DNA of 64,000 bases, from the NCBI GenBank assembly GCA_026120035.1, contig JALRME010000033.1, positions 372,001 to 436,000 of the forward strand, written 5' to 3'. The translations under genes and the position numbers were made by a program. This stretch comes from Coleophoma eucalyptorum. Taxonomy: Eukaryota > Ascomycota > Leotiomycetes > Helotiales > Dermateaceae. Below, piece after piece: positions 35,546 through 46,967 of the stretch; within the stretch, counting starts at the first letter, position 1; each line of letters begins with the position of its first letter. The notes under the pieces are model-generated. The model was not told the DNA's origin, searched no databases, and was given only the letters and a program-made list of their open reading frames with translations.

Positions 35546-35906
35546 TAGGGTGAACTGGACTGAAATATCTGAGCCTTTTTTTGTATCAAAAATTAGTAAA
35601 AGATGGGTGTTCAATACCAGTGACGGCAATTGAGTCATGGACTGGGACCAAAAAAAAAGGAAAGATGAGGTCGTGCAAATTACCCCTTTACGTATCCATC
35701 TTCTTGTGGTGTATTTTGGTTTAATGAGAATTCATTTATCCATTTGTTCAAGTTGTGTTTCATTTGATTCAAGTTTTGTTTTCCGGTTTAAATATCAGGC
35801 TGGTCGGTCATCTGCCAGTACGAAAACAAGGAAATGGAGAAGCTTAATGAGACGGTATTCTGATAAAGTGATTTTATTCGTAATCAGCTCCTAATACTAC
35901 TACCCC
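35546..35906. other. convergent 3' intergenic region
   Basis: About 360 bp between the regulator stop and the Rieske gene stop on the other strand. Nothing beyond the two 3' ends is recognised. Confidence 0.5.
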
Positions 35907-37405
35907 ATTACCAACTAAGATCCTTCGAGGGGATACAATTGGCTAGACCATCACAAAATGCTATCTCTTCACCCAAAACCTCTGATTCGTCTCTTTTCGG
36001 CCTCGCTGGCCAGTATTCACCCCCCTTTTTCTGTTCCTCGGCGTGGTGTTGCATGACAGCATCCTTCACCAACTTTTGAAAATAGAGAGGACCCTAATAA
36101 TATGGTTAACACAAAGAATGTATGTAACTCAAGTATGAATGCAGGGATATACTCACCTTTTCAGTTTCAGGATGCAGGCGGCCGTTTGTGAACACACCAG
36201 CATTGAGATTCTTCTGTGCACTGTTACATAAATCCTTGTCTTCTTTTAGGACCTGTTGGTAGAGCTCATCTATTTCTGTAAATTCCTCATCTGTAGCTTC
36301 TATGTGGCGATATACTTCATATTCCATAAGAGTTGTGCTTGCATAGGTCGGAACAGCTCGCATTACATAGAAGTAATGTGGTCTGTGAATTAAAATTTAG
36401 TTCAGATATCTCTACAAAGAGGATTTATTTCCAACGTACGTGATGGTAAATGACGCGTTAGGGAAGAGATATGTGCTGGCTACATTACCGGTAGGTTGTC
36501 CTGGCTTGGCCTTGGTGAAATGTTGGATATGCCCACATGATGTATCGACATAGTAGACAGATAGATCGGCAATAGCTGCAACTCCAGGATGGGCTACATT
36601 GCAGTGATAGCACTTCATATCAAACGTTAGACTTAACATCAGGCCTGTCATCCTTCAGCTGAGCAGCAATGAAGTTTTGTAACATACCTCGTTGTAATTG
36701 TCCGCCAACGTTTTCCAATTATAATCGCCTACCATCGACCACGTGTAATCGAATTTGTACTTGCTCATGTCAAAACAGCAAATCGAGATTGCTTGTCAAC
36801 TCCTGCAAAATCAGAACTCCATGCAGTGGATGGGGTTTGAGCAGCTTCCAAGTTTACCCACACGAATCCTAGGTCATCAATATGCACATGCACAGGGAAA
36901 AGGCCATTCTGGTCTTTTTCAAAATTTGGCATATCATCAAATCGGGGTGCTTTTGCCAATTTACCATTCAATCCATATGACCATCCTGATAATGAGTTAG
37001 AGGGTATAGCCATTCACAATTTAAAGAAAGGTCGGAAGCAGAATTATAGAATCTCTGCATACCGTGATATTTGCAAGACAAGATATTCGCAGTGCCACTG
37101 TCCTGTGTAGCAACTGGATAAGCACGATGACGGCAGATATTATGGAAACCATTGATTTCCCCCTGACGGTTCATGCAAAGAAAGAACGAGAAGCCAGCCT
37201 CCTGGAATAGCACGTAATCACCGGCCTTTGTAAAGCGTAATTTGTGGCTGATCATAATTCACTTTTTAGAGAATATGCTTCTTCTCTCCAGCTCATACAT
37301 GGGCACAGAGCGATACCATGACGATGGTAGTGTCTGAGCTGGCCTGTCACTGGATGGAGCCTCAGTAGATGAAATACCGGCAATTCCACCTAAGAATCTC
37401 TTCAT
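35907..37405 (-). pseudogene. Rieske non-heme iron oxygenase (choline monooxygenase-like), disrupted
   Basis: From the ATG at 37403-37405. The Rieske [2Fe-2S] site is C-R-H (in NICRHRAYP) with C-K-Y-H; the mononuclear iron site is NYNE-CYHCNVAHP. The length and the C-terminal EYWPARPK block match fungal proteins annotated as choline monooxygenase, which oxidise quaternary amines. Two lesions are present. TGA at 37259-37261 stands where a tryptophan follows FSKK. One T is missing from the run at 36772-36775, which shifts RFAVFD-MSKYKFDY out of frame just before the iron-site exon. All other exons and splice sites still look normal, so the loss seems recent. Neighbours are a broken cupin and an intact amine-oxidase-like gene. 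Confidence 0.8.
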
Positions 37406-38123
37406 GCCGGATAAGTTCGATGTTATAAGTGGTTGTAGTTTATTTTTGGTACGGAGTATATAGGGTAAAGGAAGGCAACAACACAGAAATGCTTTTTTCT
37501 TGATTTTGGGATTAATTTCGGTGTAAACAGATAAAATATTGAAGACTACTACACAGGATATATAATTTACATTGTATGATTCAAAGCTTTATCTCTGGCT
37601 CTCCCATCTTCTGGCAACAGTGGAAGTTGTACTAGATAGGTGGGGTGGAAATGGCGAGGACGGGCAAACGATTCCGCCAAAGTACCTGAGCACCCACGGA
37701 TGAAAACATCCGCCCACGTGACAAGACTTGGTACCTAAGAGAGAGTTGCAAAGTGATATAGGTATATTATAACGCCAAAGTTTTCACGATAGTCGAGGAT
37801 GTAGGTAGGATAGCCACAATTTCCTTTGCGAGTGTGGTGCTGGTTTCTGCAGCCTTGCTAGGAACTCCATCGGCAATCTTGATCGAGAGAGCACTCCTTG
37901 CGTGTTAGTTTCGCCATTGAAAGTATGGGCAGATGTGAGAAAAAGATTATTTGCAGCATTGACAAGGGGTGCCATTAAGGCCAAAGCGGCAATGATGGTT
38001 AATCAATGCCTTCTACCAGCAATTCTGGTACTATTTCCTATATGTAAATATTCGGCTGTTCACAAACTCATACTAGAATTTAGATATTAAGGATCTCGCT
38101 GAGTTGTCAACTTGAAGTCTAGT
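37406..38123. other. intergenic region
   Basis: About 720 bp holding the former promoter of the Rieske gene and the 3' flank of the cupin gene. No gene supported. Confidence 0.5.
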
Positions 38124-38916
38124 CTATAACTTTGAACGAAACTTCCTCGCTGCTTTCCAAAACCTCGGAAGACTCCCTTCTTCCCCACTGACGGGGTCAT
38201 GGTTGGGAACCCAAACTTGTTGTATTTCTTTGTTAAGAGACTTATGGTCGACTGGTTTCCCTCCAAGCTCGTTACGCCAATGTGGGGCGTCCTGGTTGTT
38301 GATCAAGGAGCAGTTAGCGTTTTCGTCTCTTTATACATCAACTTTGAGCGGTATTATCATTTTCTCAAATTTATGCAGATGGCAAGATTGCCATTGAAGT
38401 AGAGATATAAAACTATACCTCAGGATATACGCCAATATATCTATAGTCAGGTGTCCCATCTAGAGAACAATGCGTCGTCCCAGCTGGAATTTCAATCACA
38501 TCGCCTGCAGAAACAGAGATTGCAGCGCCGCCCGATGTGTCCTTCTTCCCGCGACCGAGAAGGAGCGTCGATGAACCAGAGAAGATACCTTTTATTTTAA
38601 ATTACTTACGTTGTTCAAAGAAGAAAGCCTTTATTAATGGACATTTGACAAGAGCATATACCATAGCATTTGTGTGTGTTTGGTTTTAATGGTGCCCCAT
38701 GTTCCCTATGACGAGTAAGGCACAGTCAATATATTGGTTTTCTCCTTGCAATTAGTAAAACCAAACCTTCTTAATCCAGTGGTGCTTGGTTAATATCTCT
38801 GTAGTGCTGGCCTCGTCGAGCGGCGTTGGCAAGACGTTCCGATAAACGAGCACGGGTAAGTCGCTATTAGGCGAATGAGTTGTCGGCTGCAGGAAATATT
38901 GTTCAGGAATAGCCAT
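38124..38916 (-). pseudogene. cupin-domain protein, disrupted at the metal site
   Basis: Four exons can be read (38767-38916, 38662-38705, 38419-38588, 38124-38291). They encode a small cupin of the fungal type with GIFSGSSTLLLGRG, a central GDVIEIPAGTTHCSLD and YRYIGVYPE followed by WRNELGG. Exon 2 begins in one frame (GTWGTIK) and ends in another (PNTHKCYG). At the switch, near 38683-38687, the family has a His-x-His pair that binds the metal. An 11-bp deletion would explain both the frame change and the missing histidines. Without it the protein is truncated and lacks metal ligands. It is divergent from the amine-oxidase-like gene and presumably belonged to the same pathway. Confidence 0.6.
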
Positions 38917-39365
38917 GGTACAAATCCTATTCTAGGTTAAAGAGAAGAATCAGGCGATACAACTAAAGGGGTGTCTTTGTTCACAAGACTTTGGAGATGT
39001 TTTATTGTCCAGAGGGGTGGTTGTGACATGACATTAAGCTCCGCCGTCCCCTCTCGGCCCAAAGTTCCGGAGCGTCGGAGAGTGCGGACAAGGGTGAGCG
39101 GTGGGGACGGAGCCCGATCTCCGTGCAAACCGCCAAATTTTACTTCTGAGGTAGATTATGGCTAATGTCAAGACGTGAATGCTTTGCTTTCTCTCTACCT
39201 ACCTGGGGTACAGATCTGAACCTATGACTAACACTGAGTGAAGCACAGTCATCTATATTTTTATTTAAGGGCTGTGTGCTTGCTGCTTTTCTTCAAATTA
39301 GTACCGACCAATATCCAGTCTACTCAATTGAGCTGTCTCTGCTCACGCCCCATTCGACCACCACA
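38917..39365. promoter_or_regulatory. divergent promoter with clustered CGG triplets
   Basis: The 449 bp between the cupin and amine-oxidase starts contain a GC-rich island (about 39040-39135) in an AT-rich setting. It includes an inverted CGG-N9-CCG at 39055-39069, then CGGAG-N3-CGGAG and further CGG triplets. Such spaced CGG triplets are typical targets of Zn2Cys6 dimers. The regulator at 33064 or another one may bind here; this is inference. Confidence 0.5.
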
Positions 39366-40752
39366 ATGGCTACTGCCTATAGATCCAAAAAGGTCCTCAA
39401 GTCTGATAGTATTCTCATCGTTGGGGCTGGAGTCTTTGGTCTCAGCACTGCTTTCGAACTCACAAAGCGCGGCTATAAAAACATCACTGTCATCGATCGC
39501 TATCTTCCTCCTGTTCCTGATGGGTCATCTGTAGATATCTCGCGTATCATTCGCTCCGACTATGCAAACCCCCTCTACGCCCGTATGGCAGGCGAGGCCC
39601 AGGCTCTTTGGAGGACCGAATATAAGGACCAGTACAGCCAATGCGGATTTGTTCTACTCTCTAATACACCCAAACATCCGTATATCGAAGAGTGCAAGAA
39701 AAACCTCGCAAAAGATTCGATCCCATTCACAGGCTTTGAAAATGGAAACCAGGTCAAAAAGCAATATCCTGCACTGACTGCTGATTTGTCCAAAACCTCG
39801 GGTTATATGAATGCCGCAGGTGGCTGGGCCAATGCAGAGGGGGCAATTAGAAAGCTGGCCTTCAAATGTTCTCAGGCTGGAGTTTCCTTTATTACTGGAG
39901 CTCGTGGCACAGTCACTCAGCTCCAGCGTAGTGGTACTCGAATTACTGGAGTCAATGTACTTTCTGGACCCCCCTTGACTGCAACCCATACAATCTTGGC
40001 TACTGGAGCCTGGACATCTACATTGATTCCTACCTACGAAAGCGTTATACCAACAGGCCAGCCCGTGGGATTCATGCAACTAACACCAGAAGAAGCCCAA
40101 ACCATTCGCGACCTTCCGGTGTGCATTAATATGAGCACAGGATTTTTCGTCTTTCCACCTACTCCGGACACCAATATCTTAAAGATGGCCCGCCATGGCT
40201 TCGGCTATGAAAACCCCGTGGATGCCAAGTACCCTCCAGCGGAGACATCTATGCCAGATCTTGAAAAGACTGTCTCTGCTCCACCGCGTGACACAAACGG
40301 TGTTATGAAATCTTTTGTTCCGGCCGATGCAGACAAAGCCCTTCGTGAGGGTTTGGCTCAGATGTTACCGCAGTTTGCAAGCAGACCTTGGTTAAAGACG
40401 AGGTTGTGCTGGTATACAGACACACCTAACGGCGATTTTGTCATTGATGACCATCCTCAAGTCGATGGGTTGTTCTTGGCGACTGGCGGTAGTGGACAGT
40501 AAGTCTTTTGTCCCCTTTGTGCAAAGGTTTCTCCCTGGTAGATATTTTGCTAACCTATGACTTAGTGCTTTTAAATTCCTCCCCGTGCTCGGAACGTATA
40601 TTGCTGATTGCTTTGAGAATATTGCGTCGGATGAGATACGGAATCAATGGTCGTATGCGCATGCCATGGATGGTACGCCAAGCAAAGGAGACGGCAGCCG
40701 GGGAGGGCCACAAAGAAGAGCATTAGATTATCAGGAGCGATCCAAGTTATAG
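39366..40752 (+). CDS. FAD amine oxidase, sarcosine/fructosyl-amine oxidase-like
   Basis: Two exons (39366-40498 and 40566-40752) give 439 residues. The ATG at 39366 has an ACAATGG context. The FAD-binding motif is ILIVGAGVFGLSTAFEL (GxGxxG), followed by DRY. Near the end GGSGHAFKFLPVLG spans the intron; it is the conserved block of fructosyl-amine and monomeric sarcosine oxidases that carries the FAD-contact region. These enzymes oxidise secondary amines such as sarcosine, pipecolate or glycated amino acids to H2O2 and an aldehyde or ketosugar, usually in peroxisomes. The C-terminus ends in Ser-Lys-Leu, a canonical PTS1 peroxisomal signal. Intact, although both linked genes on the left are broken. 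Confidence 0.9.
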
Positions 40753-41159
40753 GTGTTGAATCATGATATAAAATTTAAATTCCCACACACAGGTATCCGT
40801 AAATCCACTGCAATCCCAGGATCTTGTTCATTACTAGATTACTTGATCCCAACTCTCGGAAATAACTCAACTTTTATTATCCCCGAAGGATCGCTATCGG
40901 CGATGACAAATCTAAATGCCCCCTGCTAAATGGGAGAAATGTCAAGAACATCGAGTGATGTCATGTTTTCTTTGTCATAAAGTTTATGGCTTATATTTTA
41001 TGTCGCCGGTAGAACTGATAATGAATCCAACTGTCTGTCCTGCCACTTGTTAAGAGCTTGTTGAAACTTAACTCTTGTTAACGCTTGTCGAAACTCAACG
41101 CTTGTGCAAACTTAACGCCCGCCCAAAGCCACACCTGCGTGCCAAACTCCCTCTACATC
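40753..41159. other. intergenic region
   Basis: About 400 bp, the 3' flank of the amine oxidase and the promoter of the reductase. Three near-copies of an AACTTAACnCTTG-type segment occur at about 41065-41115. No other feature. Confidence 0.45.
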
Positions 41160-42293
41160 ATGAAGGAAGCCATTGTTCAGCCATCGCTTGCTTCCTCCAT
41201 CGTTTCCGTCGATATCCCGAAGCCATCTGCGAATCAAGTCTTGATTAAAGTAATCGTCTCCGGAACTAACCCTAAAGACTGGAAATACCCGCAATGGACT
41301 TCCACGCCGATGAATTCTGGAGATGATATAGCTGGCATTGTGGAAGCCGTGGGAAGTGGGGTGACCGAGTTTAAGAAAGGCGATCGTGTTGCAGCTTTTC
41401 ACCAGATGAACACACCGCATGGAAGTTTTGCCGAATATGCAATTGCATGGGACTGGACAACTTTCCATCTGCCCGAGCAGACATCCTTCGAAGAAGTAAG
41501 TTTATTATTTACGACTTTCGTTTCTTTTACTTTTTCTTTTAAGTGCGCCAGCTAAGATGAACCAATCTTCCAGGCTGCTACAATTCCTCTGGCTGCTATG
41601 ACCGCAGCCAATGGACTGTTCTACTACTTCCGTCTCCCTGCACCCTTTCGACCAGCAACTGAACCTATACCCATCGTTATTTACGGAGGTTCTTCCTCTG
41701 TGGGGGCCTTTGCCATAAAACTTGCACGAGCTGCCAATATCCACCCTATTATCACTACCGCTGGAGCCGGATCTGGATTCGTTGAGCAACTTCTTGATCC
41801 TTCCAAAGGCGATGTTGTCATTGACTACCGCAAGGGGAAAGATGCTGCTGTATCCGCAATTCAGAATGCTCTACAGAATGTTGGCTTCAAGTATGTGAAG
41901 TATGCCTATGATGCGATATCCGAGCACGGAAGTCATGATTATTATCTCCCAACTTTGTCCCCGGAGGGCGCAACTGTGGTGACGGTTTTACCGACTCCAG
42001 ATTTCTCGGCGCCAGTCCATGTCAACAAGATACAAAGTACCGTAGGTATGGTTCATACCGAAGCGCCGGCCGATTCAGTAGAGGCCAAGTCAGGTTGTGC
42101 AGATGCGTGGAAGCAATTTGGATTTGTATATTTCCAGTTGTTTGCTTTAGGCTTGAAGAAAGGTTGGTTTACCGGTCATCCATATACCGTTGTGCCTGGA
42201 GGGCTGGGTGGAGTCGGAAAGGCACTAGAAGATCTAAAGGATGGCAAGGCTAGTGCTACTAAGCTCGTGATTAGGATTGCAGACACTCCATAA
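41160..42293 (+). CDS. medium-chain reductase, quinone oxidoreductase/enoyl-reductase type
   Basis: Two exons (41160-41495 and 41574-42293) give 351 residues. GroES-like N-terminus with GTNPKDWKYP and GDDIAGIVEAVGSG, nucleotide-binding GGSSSVGAFAIKLA, and the ALEDLKDGKASATKLVIRI tail. It is the same family as the gene at 20438 but clearly diverged, with a shorter linker and a different substrate region. NADPH-dependent reduction of an activated double bond or a quinone is the likely reaction; the substrate is unknown. The next gene on the same strand encodes an NmrA-like NAD(P)-binding protein. Confidence 0.87.
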
Positions 42294-43194
42294 GTAGAAA
42301 ACTTGGATCATTAATGTTGTATACAAGCTGAATAACAGGATCTACTGGGAATGAGCCTTGCCATACTAAGCTACAATGGCTTAAAAGCCAAGCTTCTCTT
42401 GTTAAACATTGGGATCGTTATCCCATAACAAAAGCATTAGAACTTTAACGGTTGAAATAACACTCTATACACGTATAAGCAGGAGAAGTCGCACAGCAGA
42501 AAAGGTAGGATATAGAGAGGAGAGTTCATTTGGCAGACTCGAGTTTGACAGATTGCTTTGCGTATAATCTAGCTAACGTCCATCCCTGCGTGCCGAAAAA
42601 AATGATAGGTATTCTAACTTGAAGCATCTTAAAATCTGTGCACAATTTAACATCTCCTATATTTTTGAACAGGTTATGTTATATAGCCACTCCTGGACAC
42701 CCAAAACCTATTGTATTAAACAATCGCATTTCTATCGTCGCCATTACGCCTGATTTGTAAAGGGTCTCCTTTTATAGCATAATAGTATTCCTCTACTACA
42801 GCTCCACCACTAGAACTTATACTACCCCTAATACTTCTAAAGCAATATTTTTCGAGCTCTAAGGCCTCACCACTATATAGCAAATTGTCATCAGGCTTGT
42901 GGCTGCTGTGGCGTGTAAATTTAGATAAAGTTGCCATATAGATTAGTACAGCACCTCGAGTCGAAGCGACTAACGACTTTTGGTAAATGTGAAATGACCC
43001 CCGCACGTCTCCTAATACTGTAACAAACTTACGATGACCCAGCGTTCGGCGTTCACATACAAGGCAATATTCGTGCCATCGCCATAGGATCTCTAGCTAT
43101 TTATATGTGGCTCTGGAATTCCTCAGCGTCCGAGTCCAATTTTCAGGGCACAATCAGCATTGTAAGTAACACTTGAAGAAATCACACAATCGCG
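42294..43194. other. intergenic region
   Basis: About 900 bp, AT-rich, between two same-strand genes. One open frame on the minus strand (42716-43006) lacks domain content or splice context. Nothing supported. Confidence 0.45.
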
Positions 43195-44036
43195 ATGCGA
43201 GTTCTCCTCCTCGGCGCGACCGGGAACCTGGGCAGTCACTGTCTTCAAGCCCTTATCGCCCACAAGCACATCGTCACAGTCCTCGTTCGCAATGTGCCCA
43301 AGCTTCAATCTATGATGTCTCCCTCGTTGCTACAACAAACCCACGCCATCGTAGAGGGCGACGCGACCGATTCTGTAGCCGTAGAGAAAGCGATTGTCGA
43401 CAACGATATCGAAGGCATCATTGACGTAGCAGGCAATGTCGTACCCCCTTGGCAAGAGTCCTTGCTGCCTAAAATTGCGAGAGCCGTGACGCATGCCGCT
43501 GTTGCCGTGGGAGAGCAGCGAGGGAAGCCGTTGAGAGCGTGGATTACTTCCGGGATCCTTGTTCTGGAATATCCTGGGACTGGCTATCTTTTCAGTGATT
43601 AGTAAGATACGACCCTCTTATACCGAGATTGGAATGTGATGTTAATGTTTACAGTATGCCCAGAACGGGCGTGAATCAACACACAGGAACACGTGATGTT
43701 GTTGAAGCAATCCCTTTGAGTAAGCTTAAGTGGTCCTTATATGGTAGCGCGTGGATGTTTTCAAATCGCAAACAAGGACAATTCGAGCCGCTCAATGCAC
43801 CGATTCGTCATGATCTTCTGGTGAAGGCGAATTCGCCTCCAGGCTGGGAAAAGACTTGGGTGGAAAGGATACCTTTGATTGGCTTGTACTTGAACCCATT
43901 CTATATGGCCATTGTGCACTATAAGACGCGGTATGAAGCTGTTGCTGATTTTCTGGCTGAAGACTTGGAGAAGGAAGATTCTGAATGGATTGGGAAGAAG
44001 GTTGGGGTAAAGGAGAAAAGCAAGAAGGACGTTTGA
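43195..44036 (+). CDS. NmrA-like/atypical SDR NAD(P)-binding protein
   Basis: Two exons (43195-43601 and 43655-44036) give 262 residues. It opens with the Rossmann motif LLLGATGNLG (G7xxG10xxG13) and VRN after strand 2, the form used by NmrA-like and isoflavone-reductase-like atypical short-chain dehydrogenases. A conserved Tyr-x3-Lys pair is not obvious, so it may sense dinucleotides rather than catalyse. Several members regulate nitrogen catabolism; others are tailoring reductases. The C-terminus is rich in Lys/Glu. It follows the medium-chain reductase on the same strand. Function beyond NAD(P) binding cannot be assigned. Confidence 0.75.
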
Positions 44037-44874
44037 ATTGTATTTAGTAGAATCTCTATACCAAGCCCCCGAATTCTGGAGACAAGTTGATATTTATGAT
44101 AAAGCAAGGGTAAATAGCTATAGCAGTTTTTAATACTCTCAATATGACGATCGATAGTATAGCCAAACTGTAATATTTTTCTGGTTGCAGGTCGAGCCCT
44201 TGTAGAGAAATAGCTAAAGAATAATAGCAAACAGATTGTAGCTATATGTATATTTATGTGGCGAAGTTTCAAGACCCCCAAACTGGGAAGGTCTTTCGGC
44301 ACGCCGATTTTTTTCGGCATGCAGGGATGGACGTTAGTAAGATAATATTCATTTATATTTACTATGAAAAGTGTCGTGAAATCTTCAAGATATAGTAAGG
44401 GATTATTTAGGTTAAAAACACCGCATTGTAAAACTAAATGAGCATAATAGTATAGAGATTTGTAACATAAAGACTATCCTCTCAAAACATTTCATGTTAC
44501 GTTAAGTAAGTTTATTGGCCAGGCTTTCGTGCTTTTAAATATCGCTACCGATGTGATTGTGTCATCTTCGTAGAAATGTCGTTATCACACGGAATACATC
44601 AGTTTGTCTTGAGATATGCGCCCATGTGGGCCAAATGTCATATTCTGGATATCTCCTCAACTGCAGCCAGATGCCGCCATAGTCTTACTCGCAACTCCCC
44701 CAAAAGTGGCCATGTACAACAAGAATCGCGCGCAGAAGTCCAACGTACTGTTAATGCCAAGAAGTGAAACTATGGTATTGCTCCTTGAATACTGCTGTTG
44801 TCTAAAATGATGATAAAAACCTTAAGTTCTTGATTTTTTGAGTTTCTTTGTCTTCAAACCTCCACCTGCTCATT
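44037..44874. other. intergenic region
   Basis: About 840 bp, AT-rich, 3' flank of the NmrA-like gene and promoter of the permease. No gene supported. Confidence 0.45.
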
Positions 44875-46967
44875 ATGGCGCAGAATGAACAGACTGTAGA
44901 GCTGAATACCTCGGCTAGAGATTCTATTTTGGATCCCGAACAGAGCTCTCGTGAGAGCCTTCAAAAGTCTTCCCAAGCACCAATACGAGCCCAAGCGGAT
45001 GCAATCCGAGCACATACAGATGCTGTAACAGATGAAACGGTAGCATTCTTGGATACCTTCACACCTGAAGATGAAAAAGCAATCATGCGAAAAGTAGACT
45101 GGAGATTGCTTCCAATGATCGCTCTATTATTTCTGATTAAGCAGGTATATTCTGTCCTAGCGAGGCTCAAGACATAATTTAATAAATTCTTTAGATTGAT
45201 GTAGCCAATGCAGCAAGTGTCAAAGTTATGCAGGTTGGCGATCCACGGAATATTCTCAAAGAGCTACATATGACATCAGACCAATACAACTGGGTTTCTT
45301 CTATCTATTATGTAAGTGAGAGCATTCCGTCCTCAGAGTTTCTGGTAATTTAACATGATAATAGATTGCGTACATTGTTTTCGAACTACCCAGCAATGTC
45401 TTTCTCAAGCACATGAGTCCTCGAGTATTTCAGACAAGGATCGTCTTCACTTGGGGTGCAGTCCTTGCCTGTCACGCTGCTGTGAAAAACAAAGAAGGCC
45501 TCTATGTAGCACGATTTGCTCTTGGGATGATGGAAGCTGGTATGTTTCCTGGCGTAATAACTCATATTTGCAGCTGATACCGGAGTGATGAGATGGGAAG
45601 GCCCGTTGTTGCCGGCTTCATCTTCAGCGCAGGATCAGGAATTATTGGCTCACTACTCTGTTATGGTATTTCTTATATGAATTCTATTGGTGGCTTAAGT
45701 GGATGGCAGTGGTAAGTGCACAAAGAACCCCCAACCTTTCTGTAGACTCCATCCATTACTTTTGACTGATTCCCCTATCTGTGCAGGGTATATCTGCTTG
45801 AAGGCCTTGTCACTATGGTGTTTGCTGGTGTTGTATGGTTATGGATGCCTGATTATCCTAAGTCTAAGCGTACTGCAAAGTGGTTAACACCTCGAGAACA
45901 AGAATTCGTTGAACTCAGGCTGTCTGAAAATGCACCCAAAACAGACGACCCCGCTTTCTCAAAAGAAGAAGCTGTTCTATCACTGAAGGATATTCGACTG
46001 TGGTCATTCATGTTATCTCAGGTACCTGATGCACAAGAGATATTCTTTGAGACTGTGCTAACATATAGTAGACCCTGGTAAATCTCGGTGGTTATGGTCT
46101 GACATGGTTCCTTGTACGTATAACATATGGAGCCGGTAATTTCAAATCTCGATATATACTAACATTTATTATAGCCAACGATAACTACAAACTTGGGTTT
46201 TGCAGCTCTTCCCCGTAACCAGCTACTCAATATAGTAAGCATATAAACATTACCAACATCAATTTTCATGGTCGATATTAACGACTGCATAGCCCCCAGC
46301 AGCTGCCACGATCCTTTTTCAAATATTTTTACAGTGGTTTATGAGACGAGCTTACTCAACAAGACCTTTTATCATAATACTCGGTACGCCAGTCTTGCCA
46401 TTCCTAGGCATATCTAGCTAACAGACTAGTTATTCTGATCCAGATAATATGTTTCTTACTATTTCTGGTAGTAGACAAGAAGATTGGGATCTACATTGCG
46501 TGCATAGTTGGAAGCGCAGCCTACAGCGGATATTTCATTCCATTTTGGGCTTGTAAGTTGCTAGATAGAACCTCATCTATGAACTATCCCACACACTTTG
46601 GCTGATCACTTGTGTGATAGGGCGATCTTCAACCCTGAAAGGTAGCACAGGAACGGCATTCACACTCGCACTCCAGACATCTGTTGCGCAAGCTGGGGGA
46701 GTCGTTGGGCCTCAGCTCTTCCAATCTAAATGGGCATATAATGGCTATAAAACATCCTTTGCTATCTGTCTAGCAGCCATAGTAGCATCACTTTTCGCCA
46801 ATCTGTATACCTGGTATTTGACGCGAAACGTAGAATACGATGTCAGGCGCATCCGACGAGAGCGAATCAAAGCGGAGAAAAACGGCCGGCTTTTTGTTGA
46901 GGATGATATCAAGGTTTTCCAAGAACGTGAGTTTTTTTCGAAGACTTTGAAGAAGGGCCAAGTTTAG
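44875..46967 (+). pseudogene. DAL5/SEO1-type MFS permease with one in-frame TGA
   Basis: A multi-exon anion:H+ symporter-family permease starting at the ATG at 44875. Blocks in order: a long acidic N-terminus, EDEKAIMRKVDWRLLPMIALLF, SSIYYIAYIVFELPSNVF, ARFALGMMEAGMFPGV, GWQWVYLLEG, PDYPKSKRTAKWLT, LVNLGGYGLTWFLPT, GPQLFQSKWA and a basic C-terminus. Introns splice in frame throughout. The only defect is TGA at 45575-45577 in ICS-stop-YRSDEMG, where the family has tryptophan. Translation would stop after about a third of the protein. The lone lesion could be a recent nonsense mutation, a sequencing error, or a site of mRNA editing. The neighbouring TauD-type dioxygenase suggests sulfonates as the former substrate. 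Confidence 0.7.

Noticed and set aside
42716..43006. Minus-strand 96-codon frame
   Set aside because: No domain, no splice context, AT-rich surroundings; not supported as a gene.
28939..45577. Reassignment of TGA to tryptophan in this genome
   Set aside because: Several intact genes in the same window end with TGA at the expected family length, and two of the three affected genes carry an additional frameshift.
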